64,000 nucleotides of DNA, from contig BGOH01000008.1 of assembly GCA_003569145.1 (NCBI GenBank), forward strand, positions 1 through 64,000, in the 5' to 3' direction. Origin of the DNA: Clavibacter sp. (GTDB taxonomy: Bacteria > Actinomycetota > Actinomycetes > Nanopelagicales > Nanopelagicaceae). Position numbers and translations under genes: made by a program. Below are positions 51,578 to 59,586 of this stretch, one piece after another. The notes beneath the pieces are model-generated. The model saw only the letters and a list, made by a program, of their open reading frames with translations, was not told the DNA's origin and searched no databases. How positions within the stretch are numbered: position 1 is the stretch's first letter; the number at the start of each line of letters is the position of its first letter.

Positions 51578-51841
51578 ATGAGTACAAAAAAGAGCGGAAA
51601 ATCAGAATCTGCAAAATCAGAAGTTCGTATCTCTGTAGCTGATCAACTTCGTGAATTAACGATAGAGACTTCTCTTGATCGCGATGAAGTATTAGCGCTG
51701 GTCAATAAAGCCCTGACCTCTTCTGCCCCGCTAGTGCTAACTGACATTAGAGGTCGGCAGTTCGTGGTGCCTGCAGGAAAAATCGGTTCAATTGAGATTG
51801 GCGATATTGCTGAACGTCGTGTGGGCTTTGCTGGCGCTTAA
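51578..51841 (+). CDS. DUF3107 family protein
   Basis: An 87-aa protein whose core VRISVADQLRELTIETSLDRDEV and LVLTDIRGRQFVVPAGKIGSIEIG match the actinobacterial DUF3107 family. The N-terminus is Lys/Ser-rich. Function unknown. It follows the TetR gene by 56 bp on the same strand and its stop is 1 bp from the convergent ParA-like stop. Confidence 0.88.
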   Translation: MSTKKSGKSESAKSEVRISVADQLRELTIETSLDRDEVLALVNKALTSSAPLVLTDIRGRQFVVPAGKIGSIEIGDIAERRVGFAGA

Positions 51842-51842
51842 A

Positions 51843-52553
51843 TTAAATAAGTTCTAGTTTTTCTAAGAGTAAGTAAGTAACTTCTCGATAATCTGCAGCA
51901 ACTTCACTCTTTGTATCTTGAGTTAAGATGCTTTTGGACTGACTCTGCGATAGGCAGACTTGCGCCGATGAACGAATTGTTGGTTCAAGCAGTAAAAAAT
52001 CATCGCTAATCAGTGACTTAAACTCCTCATCAAGCTCTTGCGTTGTTTTAGTTATTAAAAGTTGAAGTTGCCCGCTATGGCCAGCGCTCTCGGCATAATC
52101 TTTGCTATTTAGCGCTCCCCGAAGCGAGAGAATTTCAGTTGTGCTGGGTAGCAGAATTAGATTTGCGACAGCCATAAAGTAGGTAGTAATTCTAGAAACT
52201 CCAGTTGGCGTATCAATTATTACTAGATCAAAGCTTTCTAGAAGCTCAGTTAGTTTTGCCTGTGAGATAACTTGATCAAAATCTAGAGCTAACAGACGAC
52301 TAGATGAGGCAATGATTGAGAAGCGCTCTCCGCTTTTTATTGTTGAGGCATCAAGTGAGAACTGGCCAGATAAGAACTCTTTTGTACTCACTCTAGGATT
52401 TTCAATTCCACATGCAAAAGTTAGCCCCGCTGATGGATCTGCATCTATTACCAAGACTTTCTTGCCATACTCACTAGCCGCTACCGATATGCAATGAGCA
52501 GATGTGCTCTTACCAACACCACCAGCGCTATTAGCAACAACAAGAACCTTCAC
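51843..52553 (-). CDS. ParA/MinD-like ATPase
   Basis: A 236-aa P-loop protein. The deviant Walker A is VVANSAGGVGKSTSAHC, with KVLVIDADPSAG (second motif) and LVIIDTPTGVSR (Walker B). Such ATPases position chromosomes, plasmids or complexes. There is no parB or parS gene visible, and it lies with DUF2236, MarC and PHP genes, so chromosome partition is not supported here. It overlaps the DUF2236 gene by 4 bp. Confidence 0.85.
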   Translation of the reverse strand: MKVLVVANSAGGVGKSTSAHCISVAASEYGKKVLVIDADPSAGLTFACGIENPRVSTKEFLSGQFSLDASTIKSGERFSIIASSSRLLALDFDQVISQAKLTELLESFDLVIIDTPTGVSRITTYFMAVANLILLPSTTEILSLRGALNSKDYAESAGHSGQLQLLITKTTQELDEEFKSLISDDFLLLEPTIRSSAQVCLSQSQSKSILTQDTKSEVAADYREVTYLLLEKLELI

Positions 52554-53332
52554 TTCTCTGCACCAACTTGAGCAAATGCAAACTTCATTTCAGGAGTTTG
52601 TCTTAAACTTTCAGGGACTAAGAGAAGAGCGCTTCGAAGCGATCTAAGAGCAATATTGGTGGCAACATCTTGGCCAGGAAGTGTTGGCCAGCCATATAAA
52701 GATTTAGCCCACTTAGGAAGAGAAGCTGCTGCAATGGAAGTAATGCCTCCCCATAGCGGCGCAATTGGAGTTCCAAAACGAAGAAGTGGAGGAAGTGGAG
52801 GAAGGGCGATAAATAACGCTGCTCGTTTGGCGTCATCGCTGGCAGAAAGCTCATCTTTAATATCTATGAAGTATTTATCTAGTTGAGCAACGTTTCTTGG
52901 TACTTTTTCTTCATCAATACCTACTAAGCGAGCAAATACCACCATCTCCTCTAGATATTGATCACGCTCTTTTTCGCTCAAAACAAGTCCTGAGCGAAGC
53001 GCTGTATCTAGAAAAGAATCAACCATTGCCATATGAACCCAGAGCAGAAGCCTTTGATCATCAAGTTTTAACTTCTCGTGAACACCTCTAACTCTGGCAG
53101 CTAACTTCTCAGCCTTTTCCTTGCTAGCAAAGGTAAGAGTTGCAACATAATCTCCAGTTCTCTCAAGCCTTCCCCAAGCATCTTCGCGGAAGTTGGAGTG
53201 TGCTGCCACTCCTGCCATCGCCTCCGGATGCAGCGCTTGTTGAAGTAGCGCTCTAATTCCTCCCACAAACATTGAAGGATCGGAGTGAACCCTCCAAGTT
53301 ATGGAATCAGGGGAAAAGAAACCTAAACTCAT
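52550..53332 (-). CDS. DUF2236 / MpaB-family oxygenase-like protein
   Basis: A 260-aa protein. The opening SPDSITWRVHSDPSMFVGGIRALLQQALHPEAMAGVAAHS, with a conserved HP and R, is characteristic of DUF2236/MpaB-type proteins, a family that includes heme-binding latex-clearing oxygenases. AARVRGVHEKLKLDDQRLLLWVHMAMVDSFLDT continues the fold. The conserved histidines could bind heme; that is family inference. Substrate unknown. Overlaps parA-like and marC genes by 4 bp each. Confidence 0.82.
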   Translation of the reverse strand: MSLGFFSPDSITWRVHSDPSMFVGGIRALLQQALHPEAMAGVAAHSNFREDAWGRLERTGDYVATLTFASKEKAEKLAARVRGVHEKLKLDDQRLLLWVHMAMVDSFLDTALRSGLVLSEKERDQYLEEMVVFARLVGIDEEKVPRNVAQLDKYFIDIKDELSASDDAKRAALFIALPPLPPLLRFGTPIAPLWGGITSIAAASLPKWAKSLYGWPTLPGQDVATNIALRSLRSALLLVPESLRQTPEMKFAFAQVGAEK

Positions 53333-53940
53333 GAGGCAAAGAGATCCTTAATTCCAGTCATCAGCATCTCAAATGCGATTGCAGCAGTTAGAAGGCCTGC
53401 AATCTTTGCAAGGAGAGCGACTCCAGATTCTTTTATAATTTTCACAATTCCAAGTGAGAACATCAAAGTTATACCAATAATCAGATGCGCTCCAAGTACA
53501 GCAAGTGAGAGTGCAAAGGTCATAGAGGTGCTAGAAACTTCTTGACTAAAGAGCATGATTGTCACAATTGCTCCAGGGCCTGCCAGTAGTGGAGTGCCAA
53601 GTGGGACTAAAGCCAAGTTCTTTGGAATCTTTCCACCGCCACTAAAGTCACTTCCCTTTAGTAAATCAAGCGATACCAATAGAAGAAGTAATCCCCCAGC
53701 TCCTCTTAGAGCTGGCATAGAAATCTCAAGGTAATCAACGATAAATTGGCCAAAGAGAGCAAAAATAGTAATCACAAATAGCGAAGTGCCGGCAGCTTGC
53801 CAGGCAAGAAGAGTTCTCTGACGTCGAGTGCGATCTCCTAGAACAGATAAGAATATTGGCGTAGCACCGGGCGGATCTAAAATCACAAGTAGGGTTACAA
53901 ATGCTTGCAGACCAAATGTAATTGTGCTGATATCACTCAT
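53329..53940 (-). CDS. MarC-family integral membrane protein
   Basis: A 203-aa protein with about six membrane segments. Characteristic blocks are LVILDPPGATPIFLSVLGDRTRRQR and LALVPLGTPLLAGPGAIVTIML, followed by LGIVKIIKESGVALLAKIAGLLTAAIAFEMLMTGI. MarC was once linked to antibiotic resistance, but the transported substrate is not known. It overlaps the PHP gene start by 4 bp. Confidence 0.9.
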   Translation of the reverse strand: MSDISTITFGLQAFVTLLVILDPPGATPIFLSVLGDRTRRQRTLLAWQAAGTSLFVITIFALFGQFIVDYLEISMPALRGAGGLLLLLVSLDLLKGSDFSGGGKIPKNLALVPLGTPLLAGPGAIVTIMLFSQEVSSTSMTFALSLAVLGAHLIIGITLMFSLGIVKIIKESGVALLAKIAGLLTAAIAFEMLMTGIKDLFAS

Positions 53941-54800
53941 CGCTTCACAACCCTTCTCTGATTAGCTCTTAATTCAAGATGGGCCCATTGTTCAGGATTT
54001 GTGGTGAATTGCGCTAATCGATTTAATTTTCCATCTCCATGGTAATCACTTGAGCCAGTAATAACAAGATTTCGCGCAATTGCAAGGGAGACTAGCTCCG
54101 CTTTCTCACTATCTGAGTGATCTGGGTGATCAACTTCAATTCCATCAAGTCCAGCAGCAATTAAGTGATCAAAAGCTTCAATTTTAAGTGTCTTGCCACG
54201 CTTTGAAGCAAATGGATGAGCGATTACTGCAACACCTCCGGCCTGCTTGATTAGCTTTATAGCAGCCTCTGGAGTTGGCGAATAATGATTTACATAGTAT
54301 TTAGATTTATTATGTAAGAAAGTTTCAAACGCTTCTTGGCGAGATGCCACATGGCCCTTAGCAACTAAAGCATCAGCTAGATGAGGACGGCCGAGTGTGG
54401 CATCACCGGTTCGCATGGCATAAACCTCATCTAAGCTAATTTCAATTCCAGCTTCATTTAGGCGAGTAATTATCTTCTCCATACGAAATAGGCGATGCTC
54501 TCTTGTCTTATCAAGTTCATCAATGAGTGCTTGATGGCTTGAATCAAAGAGCAGGCCAAGCATGTGAATACTGAGCCCCTCTTCATCTTGGCAAGAAATT
54601 TCTGAGCCCAACACCAATTGCATTTGAGATTTAGAGGGATGATTAAGCAGAGCGCTAGATGCTTCCTGCCAGCCGCGAGTAGTGTCATGATCGGTTAGCG
54701 CCAACACCCCAATACCTGCAGCAATTGCCTTATCGATTAAACCAGAGGGCGTATCAGTCCCATCGCTTGCATTGGTATGGGTATGTAAATCAATGAGCAT
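53937..54800 (-). CDS. PHP-domain phosphoesterase (RNase AM/TrpH-like)
   Basis: A 287-aa metal-dependent phosphoesterase, similar to YciV/RNase AM. It starts MLIDLHTHTNASDGTDTPSG at 54800 (the track start at 54854 is too early). Further motifs are LALTDHDTTRGW, LVLGSEISC, and late VIAHPFAS and VTGSSDYHGDG, giving the usual His/Asp metal ligands. Likely 3'-phosphoadenosine or 5'-end RNA nuclease activity; not proven. It follows EamA by 10 bp. Confidence 0.88.
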   Translation of the reverse strand: MLIDLHTHTNASDGTDTPSGLIDKAIAAGIGVLALTDHDTTRGWQEASSALLNHPSKSQMQLVLGSEISCQDEEGLSIHMLGLLFDSSHQALIDELDKTREHRLFRMEKIITRLNEAGIEISLDEVYAMRTGDATLGRPHLADALVAKGHVASRQEAFETFLHNKSKYYVNHYSPTPEAAIKLIKQAGGVAVIAHPFASKRGKTLKIEAFDHLIAAGLDGIEVDHPDHSDSEKAELVSLAIARNLVITGSSDYHGDGKLNRLAQFTTNPEQWAHLELRANQRRVVKR

Positions 54801-54810
54801 GAGGGTAAGG

Positions 54811-55707
54811 CTACCCTTTTTCTCCATCCTTGCTGCGCATAACAAAAATCGCACACCCTGCCAATAAAAGAATCAACCCTGGAACAGTTCCAAGTGGTGG
54901 TAATTGATCAAGCCACCAAAAGGCAAGAAGAGCGCCAACTGGAACTTCAAAGAAAACAATTAAGGAAACAATTGCTGGCGATACTCTCTTAAGTGAGAAA
55001 TTAAACATCGTGTGACCAAGAATCTGTGCTCCTAAAATTAGCGCAAGCAATAACCACCATTGCTTAGCTTCAAAACCAATTAGCTGCACTCCAGTGATAA
55101 GTGCAATCGGAAGAGCAGTTAGCGAACAAGTTAAATAACATAAAGTGGTATAGGTCGAAGTTGCAAGTGTTTGTTGTGCTTTTGAGCCGAGTAGAACATA
55201 TAGGGCAGCAAGAGCAGCGCAGATAATTGCCGCTATATCTCCAATGAAAGCTCTAGTTGAAATCTGAAAATCAACTCCAGTAATGATTAAAACTCCAATG
55301 AAGCTAATAACCATTCCAATCCAAGCTCGCCTTGGAATATGGCCGCCAAGTTTTTTAACAAAGTAAGCAGCAAAAATTGGTTGAAGAGCGGTAAGTGCAG
55401 TTCCTGCTGCCACCGTGGTGTATCTCATTGCTATAAAAAATCCAATAAAGTGAAGTGCTAGAACAAATCCTGCCGCCATTGACCAGGCAAGACCTCGACG
55501 ATTTTCACTCTTTAACCACTGACCATTTCTCAAAGCAAAGGGCGCCATGATTAGCGCTCCGCCAAGGTTTCGCCAGAAAATTAAAGTAATAATTGGCATC
55601 GCACTCAAGGCAATTACTGGTCCTGAGGTTCCAATTCCTATTACTCCAAGAAGCAATAATGGAATGTCACGACCGCTAGGCATCTGGGTGTGGTTTTGAT
55701 CGCGCAC
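54811..55707 (-). CDS. EamA/DMT-family transporter
   Basis: A 298-aa protein with about ten membrane segments in two EamA repeats (first: IPLLLLGVIGIGTSGPVIAL to LVVALRN-like; second: AWIGMVISFIGVLIITGVDF to LPPLGTVPGLILLLAG). Metabolite export is typical for the family; the substrate is unknown. The start may be M at 55683 (MPSGRDIPLL). It is divergent from the CBS/MgtE-like gene with a 45-bp spacer. Confidence 0.88.
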   Translation of the reverse strand: MRDQNHTQMPSGRDIPLLLLGVIGIGTSGPVIALSAMPIITLIFWRNLGGALIMAPFALRNGQWLKSENRRGLAWSMAAGFVLALHFIGFFIAMRYTTVAAGTALTALQPIFAAYFVKKLGGHIPRRAWIGMVISFIGVLIITGVDFQISTRAFIGDIAAIICAALAALYVLLGSKAQQTLATSTYTTLCYLTCSLTALPIALITGVQLIGFEAKQWWLLLALILGAQILGHTMFNFSLKRVSPAIVSLIVFFEVPVGALLAFWWLDQLPPLGTVPGLILLLAGCAIFVMRSKDGEKG

Positions 55708-55752
55708 CGGCTCAACTTACTATCCGATAGCCTTGGACTATGGAGGTGCCTG

Positions 55753-56994
55753 ATGCGAACAGAGGAATTAACTCGAGTATTTTTAGCCAAGCTCGCTGGT
55801 ACTCCCGTATTTGATCCAAATGCCGATCGCGTAGGAAAAATACGCGACGCCATTGCATCAATGCGACAGGACAACCTAGCTCCTAGAATTTTAGGTTTCA
55901 TCGTCGAAGTTCCACAACGCCGCAAGATCTTCATTCCAATTACTCGAGTCACTTCGATTGATGACAGCGGGGTCTTTATTACTGGCTCTTTGAATATACG
56001 ACGCTATCAACCTAAACAGAGTGAAATTGCACTCCTTGGGGAGTTGCTTGATCATAAAACGCGACTTAGAGAAAATGGAAATGTTGTTGTTATTGAGGAT
56101 ATTGGTATGGAGCTGCGCGATAACAAAGATTGGTATGCCGAGCATGTACATGTTCAAGAAAAAACTAGATCTTTTGGGCGTCGTTCAACTCAAACACTTT
56201 CTTGGAGCAGCGTTGAAATAGAAGTTTCTTCTCACATTCCAGATTTAAGCGCGCCAACTGAAGATATAGCTCTACTTCCTGCGCAAGACATAGCCGCCGC
56301 TCTTCGCGAGCTTGATATAAGTCGTCAGAGAGAAATTGCGCATACTTTAGATGACGAGAAATTGGCTGATGTTCTGGAAGAGATGGATGATGCAGATCGC
56401 CTTGCCCTAGTTTCACTCTTAGAAGGCGAGCTTGTTGCCGATGTTTTAAGTGAGATGAATCCTGATGATGCTGCCGATGTTCTCAAAGAAGTCGGCAGTG
56501 AAAAAGCTGAGAGTCTCTTAAACCTTATGGAGGATGATGAAGCCCAAGATGTTCGTCGTCTTATGGCATACGAGGATTTCTCTGCAGGTGGCATGATGAC
56601 TACAGATCCAGTAATTCTCTCTGGTGATGCCACTGTGGCCCAAGCACTAGCAGTCCTTAGACAGAAAGACGTTTCTGCTGCATCTGCTGCACAGGTTTTT
56701 GTCTGTCGTGCACCACTTGAAACGCCCACTGGAAGACTAATCGGAGTGGTCCACATGCAGCGCTTACTGCGTGAACCTCCTGCGTTATCCCTGGCGATAG
56801 TGGCGGAGAAAGAGACAAATGCTATTTCTGCAGATACACCTCTAAATGATGTGGTTCGCCATCTTGCTAACTACAACTTACTTGCAGCTCCCGTAGTTGA
56901 TGAACATGATCGCTTACTTGGCGCTGTAACTGTTGATGATGTGCTTGATCACCTATTGCCTTCAAATTGGCGCAGAAGTGAGGCAGAAAAATGA
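55753..56994 (+). CDS. CBS-domain protein with MgtE N-terminal-like region (Rv1232c type)
   Basis: A 413-aa cytoplasmic protein. It starts MRTEELTRVFLAKLAGTPVF at 55753, with GGAGGTG upstream; the track's 55690 start lacks such a site. An N-terminal PRC-barrel-like part (GKIRDAIASMRQDN) precedes MgtE-N-like helices (PAQDIAAALRELDISRQ, DVLEEMDDADRLALV, MNPDDAADVLKEV, DDEAQDVRRLMAYEDFSAGGMMT). Two CBS domains follow (PVILSGDATVAQALAVLR; DTPLNDVVRHLANYNLLAAPVVDEHDRLLGAVT). No membrane pore is present, so it is probably a magnesium or nucleotide sensor. It overlaps DUF1003 by 4 bp. Confidence 0.85.
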   Translation: MRTEELTRVFLAKLAGTPVFDPNADRVGKIRDAIASMRQDNLAPRILGFIVEVPQRRKIFIPITRVTSIDDSGVFITGSLNIRRYQPKQSEIALLGELLDHKTRLRENGNVVVIEDIGMELRDNKDWYAEHVHVQEKTRSFGRRSTQTLSWSSVEIEVSSHIPDLSAPTEDIALLPAQDIAAALRELDISRQREIAHTLDDEKLADVLEEMDDADRLALVSLLEGELVADVLSEMNPDDAADVLKEVGSEKAESLLNLMEDDEAQDVRRLMAYEDFSAGGMMTTDPVILSGDATVAQALAVLRQKDVSAASAAQVFVCRAPLETPTGRLIGVVHMQRLLREPPALSLAIVAEKETNAISADTPLNDVVRHLANYNLLAAPVVDEHDRLLGAVTVDDVLDHLLPSNWRRSEAEK

Positions 56995-57458
56995 CAATAG
57001 CTGGTAAGTCAAAACTTGAAACTCCAAGAGAGTCTCGTCGCTCCCTGCGTCCTAATTATGATCCTGAAGTAATTGGTCGCGTATCAGAGGCCTTTGCTCG
57101 TTTTATCGGCACCGCACGTTTCTTGGTTTATATGACAGTCTTTGTCGCAACCTGGATCATTTGGAACTTTGTTGCGCCAGAAAACCTGCGCTTTGATGAA
57201 TATCCTTTTATCTTCCTGACATTTATGCTTTCACTACAAGCCTCTTACGCTGCTCCACTGATTCTGCTTGCTCAGAATAGACAAGCTGATAGAGACCGTG
57301 TTACATCTCAAGAAGATCGTGATCGCGATGAGCGCAACTTGGCTGTTACTGAATTCATGGTCAGAGAGATTGCAGCTATGCGTCAAGAACTGTTGGCCGA
57401 CATCAAAGAAATGCTTGATGAGAAATTAGGTAGCGACCCCAAGGGGAACGCCAAGTAA
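56991..57458 (+). CDS. DUF1003 membrane protein
   Basis: A 155-aa protein with two membrane segments (FLVYMTVFVATWIIWNFV and YPFIFLTFMLSLQASYAAPLILL) and the family motif AENLRFDEYPF, then QNRQADRDRVTSQEDRDRDERN. The C-terminus is a charged coiled-coil. DUF1003 is common next to CBS/MgtE-like genes and may work with magnesium handling. It overlaps the convergent mrp stop by 33 bp. Confidence 0.88.
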   Translation: MTIAGKSKLETPRESRRSLRPNYDPEVIGRVSEAFARFIGTARFLVYMTVFVATWIIWNFVAPENLRFDEYPFIFLTFMLSLQASYAAPLILLAQNRQADRDRVTSQEDRDRDERNLAVTEFMVREIAAMRQELLADIKEMLDEKLGSDPKGNAK

Positions 57459-58562
57459 AGATTTCTTTCGTTTTGTTAGTTGATCAATTATTGCAAAAAA
57501 GCCTTTAGCCGCATCTGATTCTGGATCCCTAAAAACAATCGGAGATCCTTCATCTCCGCCTTCACGTAGCTTGATATCAAATGAAATCTGAGCAAGTAGC
57601 GGAACATCTACTCCTACAAGTTGGCTTAATCTTTTTGCAGTTTCCTGCCCTCCACCTTGTCCAAAGAGTGCAACCTGAGCTCCGCTTACCGGATCTGTAT
57701 AAGCAGACATGTTCTCAATTACTCCGATTACATGTTGTTTTAATTGATGAGCAATACGTCCTGCTCGCTCAGCAACTTCAGCAGCCGCAATCTGCGGAGT
57801 TGTCACCACAATAATTTCTGATGCTGGAATCAGCTGCCCAAGAGATATCGCAATATCTCCGGTTCCTGGTGGCAGATCAAGGAGTAAGAAGTCTAAATCT
57901 CCCCAGTATGCATCACTTAAAAGCTGTTCTAAAACTCTATGAAGCAGTGGACCACGATAAGCAACCGGATCTGCGCGATCTGGTTTGAACATCTCAATTG
58001 AAACTACCTTGATTCCATTGGTTTCAACTGGAATAAATGTTTGATCAATAGCTGTTGGCCTCTGCCCTTCAATGCCCAAAAGCCTTGGAATTGAGTGCCC
58101 ATAGACATCAGCATCTAGAACTCCAACTTTAAAGCCGCGCTTACTAAGCGCTGCTGCAAGATTTACAGTTACTGATGACTTTCCTACCCCTCCCTTGCCA
58201 GATGAGATAGCCCAGACTCTGGTTAAGGAATCAGGTTGAGCAAATGGAATGAACTTCTCCCGACCGCCGCGGAGAAGTTTTTTAACATTATCTCTCTGAG
58301 TCTCATTCATTACGCCAAATTCAAGTTCAACCTTTTCAACCCCAGCAACTTTTGTAACCGCGCTACTAACATCACTTTTCAATTTATCTCGCATAGGACA
58401 TCCTGAGATAGTTAGCAATATCTTGATTTTTGCTATCCCACTATCAAAATCAACACTTTCAACCATTCCTAGATCTGGAAGAGGTCTGTGAAGCTCAGGG
58501 TCAGAGACAGTTGCTAGCGCGCTATGAATTTGACTTACTACTTCATCTTTTGAAAAACTCAT
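57426..58562 (-). CDS. mrp: Mrp/ApbC-family iron-sulfur carrier ATPase
   Basis: A 378-aa protein. The N-terminal MIP18/DUF59 domain (HRPLPDLGMVESVDF, TISGCPMRDKLKSDV, with a Cys in GCPM) is followed by the P-loop ATPase (AISSGKGGVGKSSVTVNLAAAL, GVLDADVYGHSIPRLLGI, LLLDLPPGTGDIAISLGQL). It is expected to assemble and transfer [4Fe-4S] clusters. The CxxC typical of some homologues at the C-terminus is not obvious. It overlaps tatB by 4 bp. Confidence 0.94.
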   Translation of the reverse strand: MSFSKDEVVSQIHSALATVSDPELHRPLPDLGMVESVDFDSGIAKIKILLTISGCPMRDKLKSDVSSAVTKVAGVEKVELEFGVMNETQRDNVKKLLRGGREKFIPFAQPDSLTRVWAISSGKGGVGKSSVTVNLAAALSKRGFKVGVLDADVYGHSIPRLLGIEGQRPTAIDQTFIPVETNGIKVVSIEMFKPDRADPVAYRGPLLHRVLEQLLSDAYWGDLDFLLLDLPPGTGDIAISLGQLIPASEIIVVTTPQIAAAEVAERAGRIAHQLKQHVIGVIENMSAYTDPVSGAQVALFGQGGGQETAKRLSQLVGVDVPLLAQISFDIKLREGGDEGSPIVFRDPESDAAKGFFAIIDQLTKRKKSLLGVPLGVAT

Positions 58563-58897
58563 AGTAGATCTGGATCTATTTTGGCAGCCTCATCAATAAC
58601 TTTTTTACTTGCTTTAGCTTGACTCTTAAGGTCATTTGCAAGTGGCTTAACATCATCTAAAGCATTTCCTAATACTTTCTGGGCTAATTTTTTAGGCGTT
58701 AAGTCCGTAACTTGAAGATCTTCGAATCCAGGTCCTAGATTTTCTTTTAATTCACGCGAAGCATAGGTTGTGAAGTTGCGAACCTTGTGAATAAATCTGG
58801 CAAAGTCTTTTGCCGCCTCCGGCAATTTATCTGGGCCAACTAGAAATAATCCTAGGATCACTAAACCTAGAAACTCGCCCATTCCAATGCCGAACAT
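58559..58897 (-). CDS. tatB: Sec-independent translocase subunit TatB
   Basis: A 112-aa protein with a short N-terminal membrane segment, MGEFLGLVILGLFLVGPDKLPEAAKDFARFIHKVR, including the PDKLP amphipathic helix, then a long charged helical tail. TatB helps recognise twin-arginine signal peptides. TatA and TatC are not in the window. It lies 20 bp upstream of the O-methyltransferase gene in the same strand order, where mycobacteria have sigE-rseA-htrA. Confidence 0.9.
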   Translation of the reverse strand: MFGIGMGEFLGLVILGLFLVGPDKLPEAAKDFARFIHKVRNFTTYASRELKENLGPGFEDLQVTDLTPKKLAQKVLGNALDDVKPLANDLKSQAKASKKVIDEAAKIDPDLL

Positions 58898-58917
58898 GCA
58901 CCTATCCTATTCTTTAA

Positions 58918-59586
58918 TTAAATCTTCGTCGCAACCATTACGCCATCGCCAACTGGCAGCAACATTGGAAGCCAGAGGGTTGCTGAGTCCTTAATCACCT
59001 TAATAACTTCTCGATAGGCCACGCTATCTTCATCTCGCTGTGTTGGATCTGCAACCTTTCCAGAGAGAAGTGCTCTATCAATGACTAATACTCCGCCTGG
59101 GCGAAGTGAGCGGTGTGCATTCTCAATTCCATCAAGTAAATCTCCGCTCTTTCTCATAATAAAAATGTCATAGAGGCTATCGGCCAGCTTCCCTACAATT
59201 TCACGAGAGTTTCCCGTAATTAATCGATATCGAGATGAATTAATCCCCGCCTCATCAAAGGCTTGCTTTGCTAATTTAGCATTTTCAACTTCGTCATCAA
59301 TTGATGTTAATAGACCCTTTGAACTCAGCGCTTGGAAGATCCATAAACCACTAACCCCAGCCCCAGTTCCAATTTCAACTATTGAGCTAGCGCCTATTAA
59401 ATGAGTGAGATAGCGAAGTAGCGATCCCACTGCCGGAGTGGCATCGTAGGTACCAATTTCTTGCCCTCTAGCTCTAGCTTTTTGAATTATCTCTGTCTCT
59501 GGAATAAAGGTGTTTGAAAATGCCCGCATATCTCCGCGTTCAGGAAATAACTTCTCCGTAAATCCTTTTTCTCCAATGCCTGACAT
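58918..59586 (-). CDS. SAM-dependent O-methyltransferase
   Basis: A 222-aa class I methyltransferase. Start ATG at 59586 shares its A with the pepA stop (TGATG), suggesting coupling. SAM motifs are IVEIGTGAGVSGLWIF, LTSIDDEVENAKLAKQAF and DIFIMRKSGDLLDGIENAHRSLRPGGVLVIDRAL. Family members methylate catechol or glycan hydroxyls, but the substrate here is unknown. The expected Asp in the motif near DIFIM is replaced by M/R (IMRKSG), an oddity to check. Confidence 0.85.
   Translation of the reverse strand: MSGIGEKGFTEKLFPERGDMRAFSNTFIPETEIIQKARARGQEIGTYDATPAVGSLLRYLTHLIGASSIVEIGTGAGVSGLWIFQALSSKGLLTSIDDEVENAKLAKQAFDEAGINSSRYRLITGNSREIVGKLADSLYDIFIMRKSGDLLDGIENAHRSLRPGGVLVIDRALLSGKVADPTQRDEDSVAYREVIKVIKDSATLWLPMLLPVGDGVMVATKI

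Noticed and set aside
51843-52553. Chromosome partition locus
   Set aside because: Only a ParA-like ATPase is present; no parB, parS-like repeats or dnaA/gidB neighbours.
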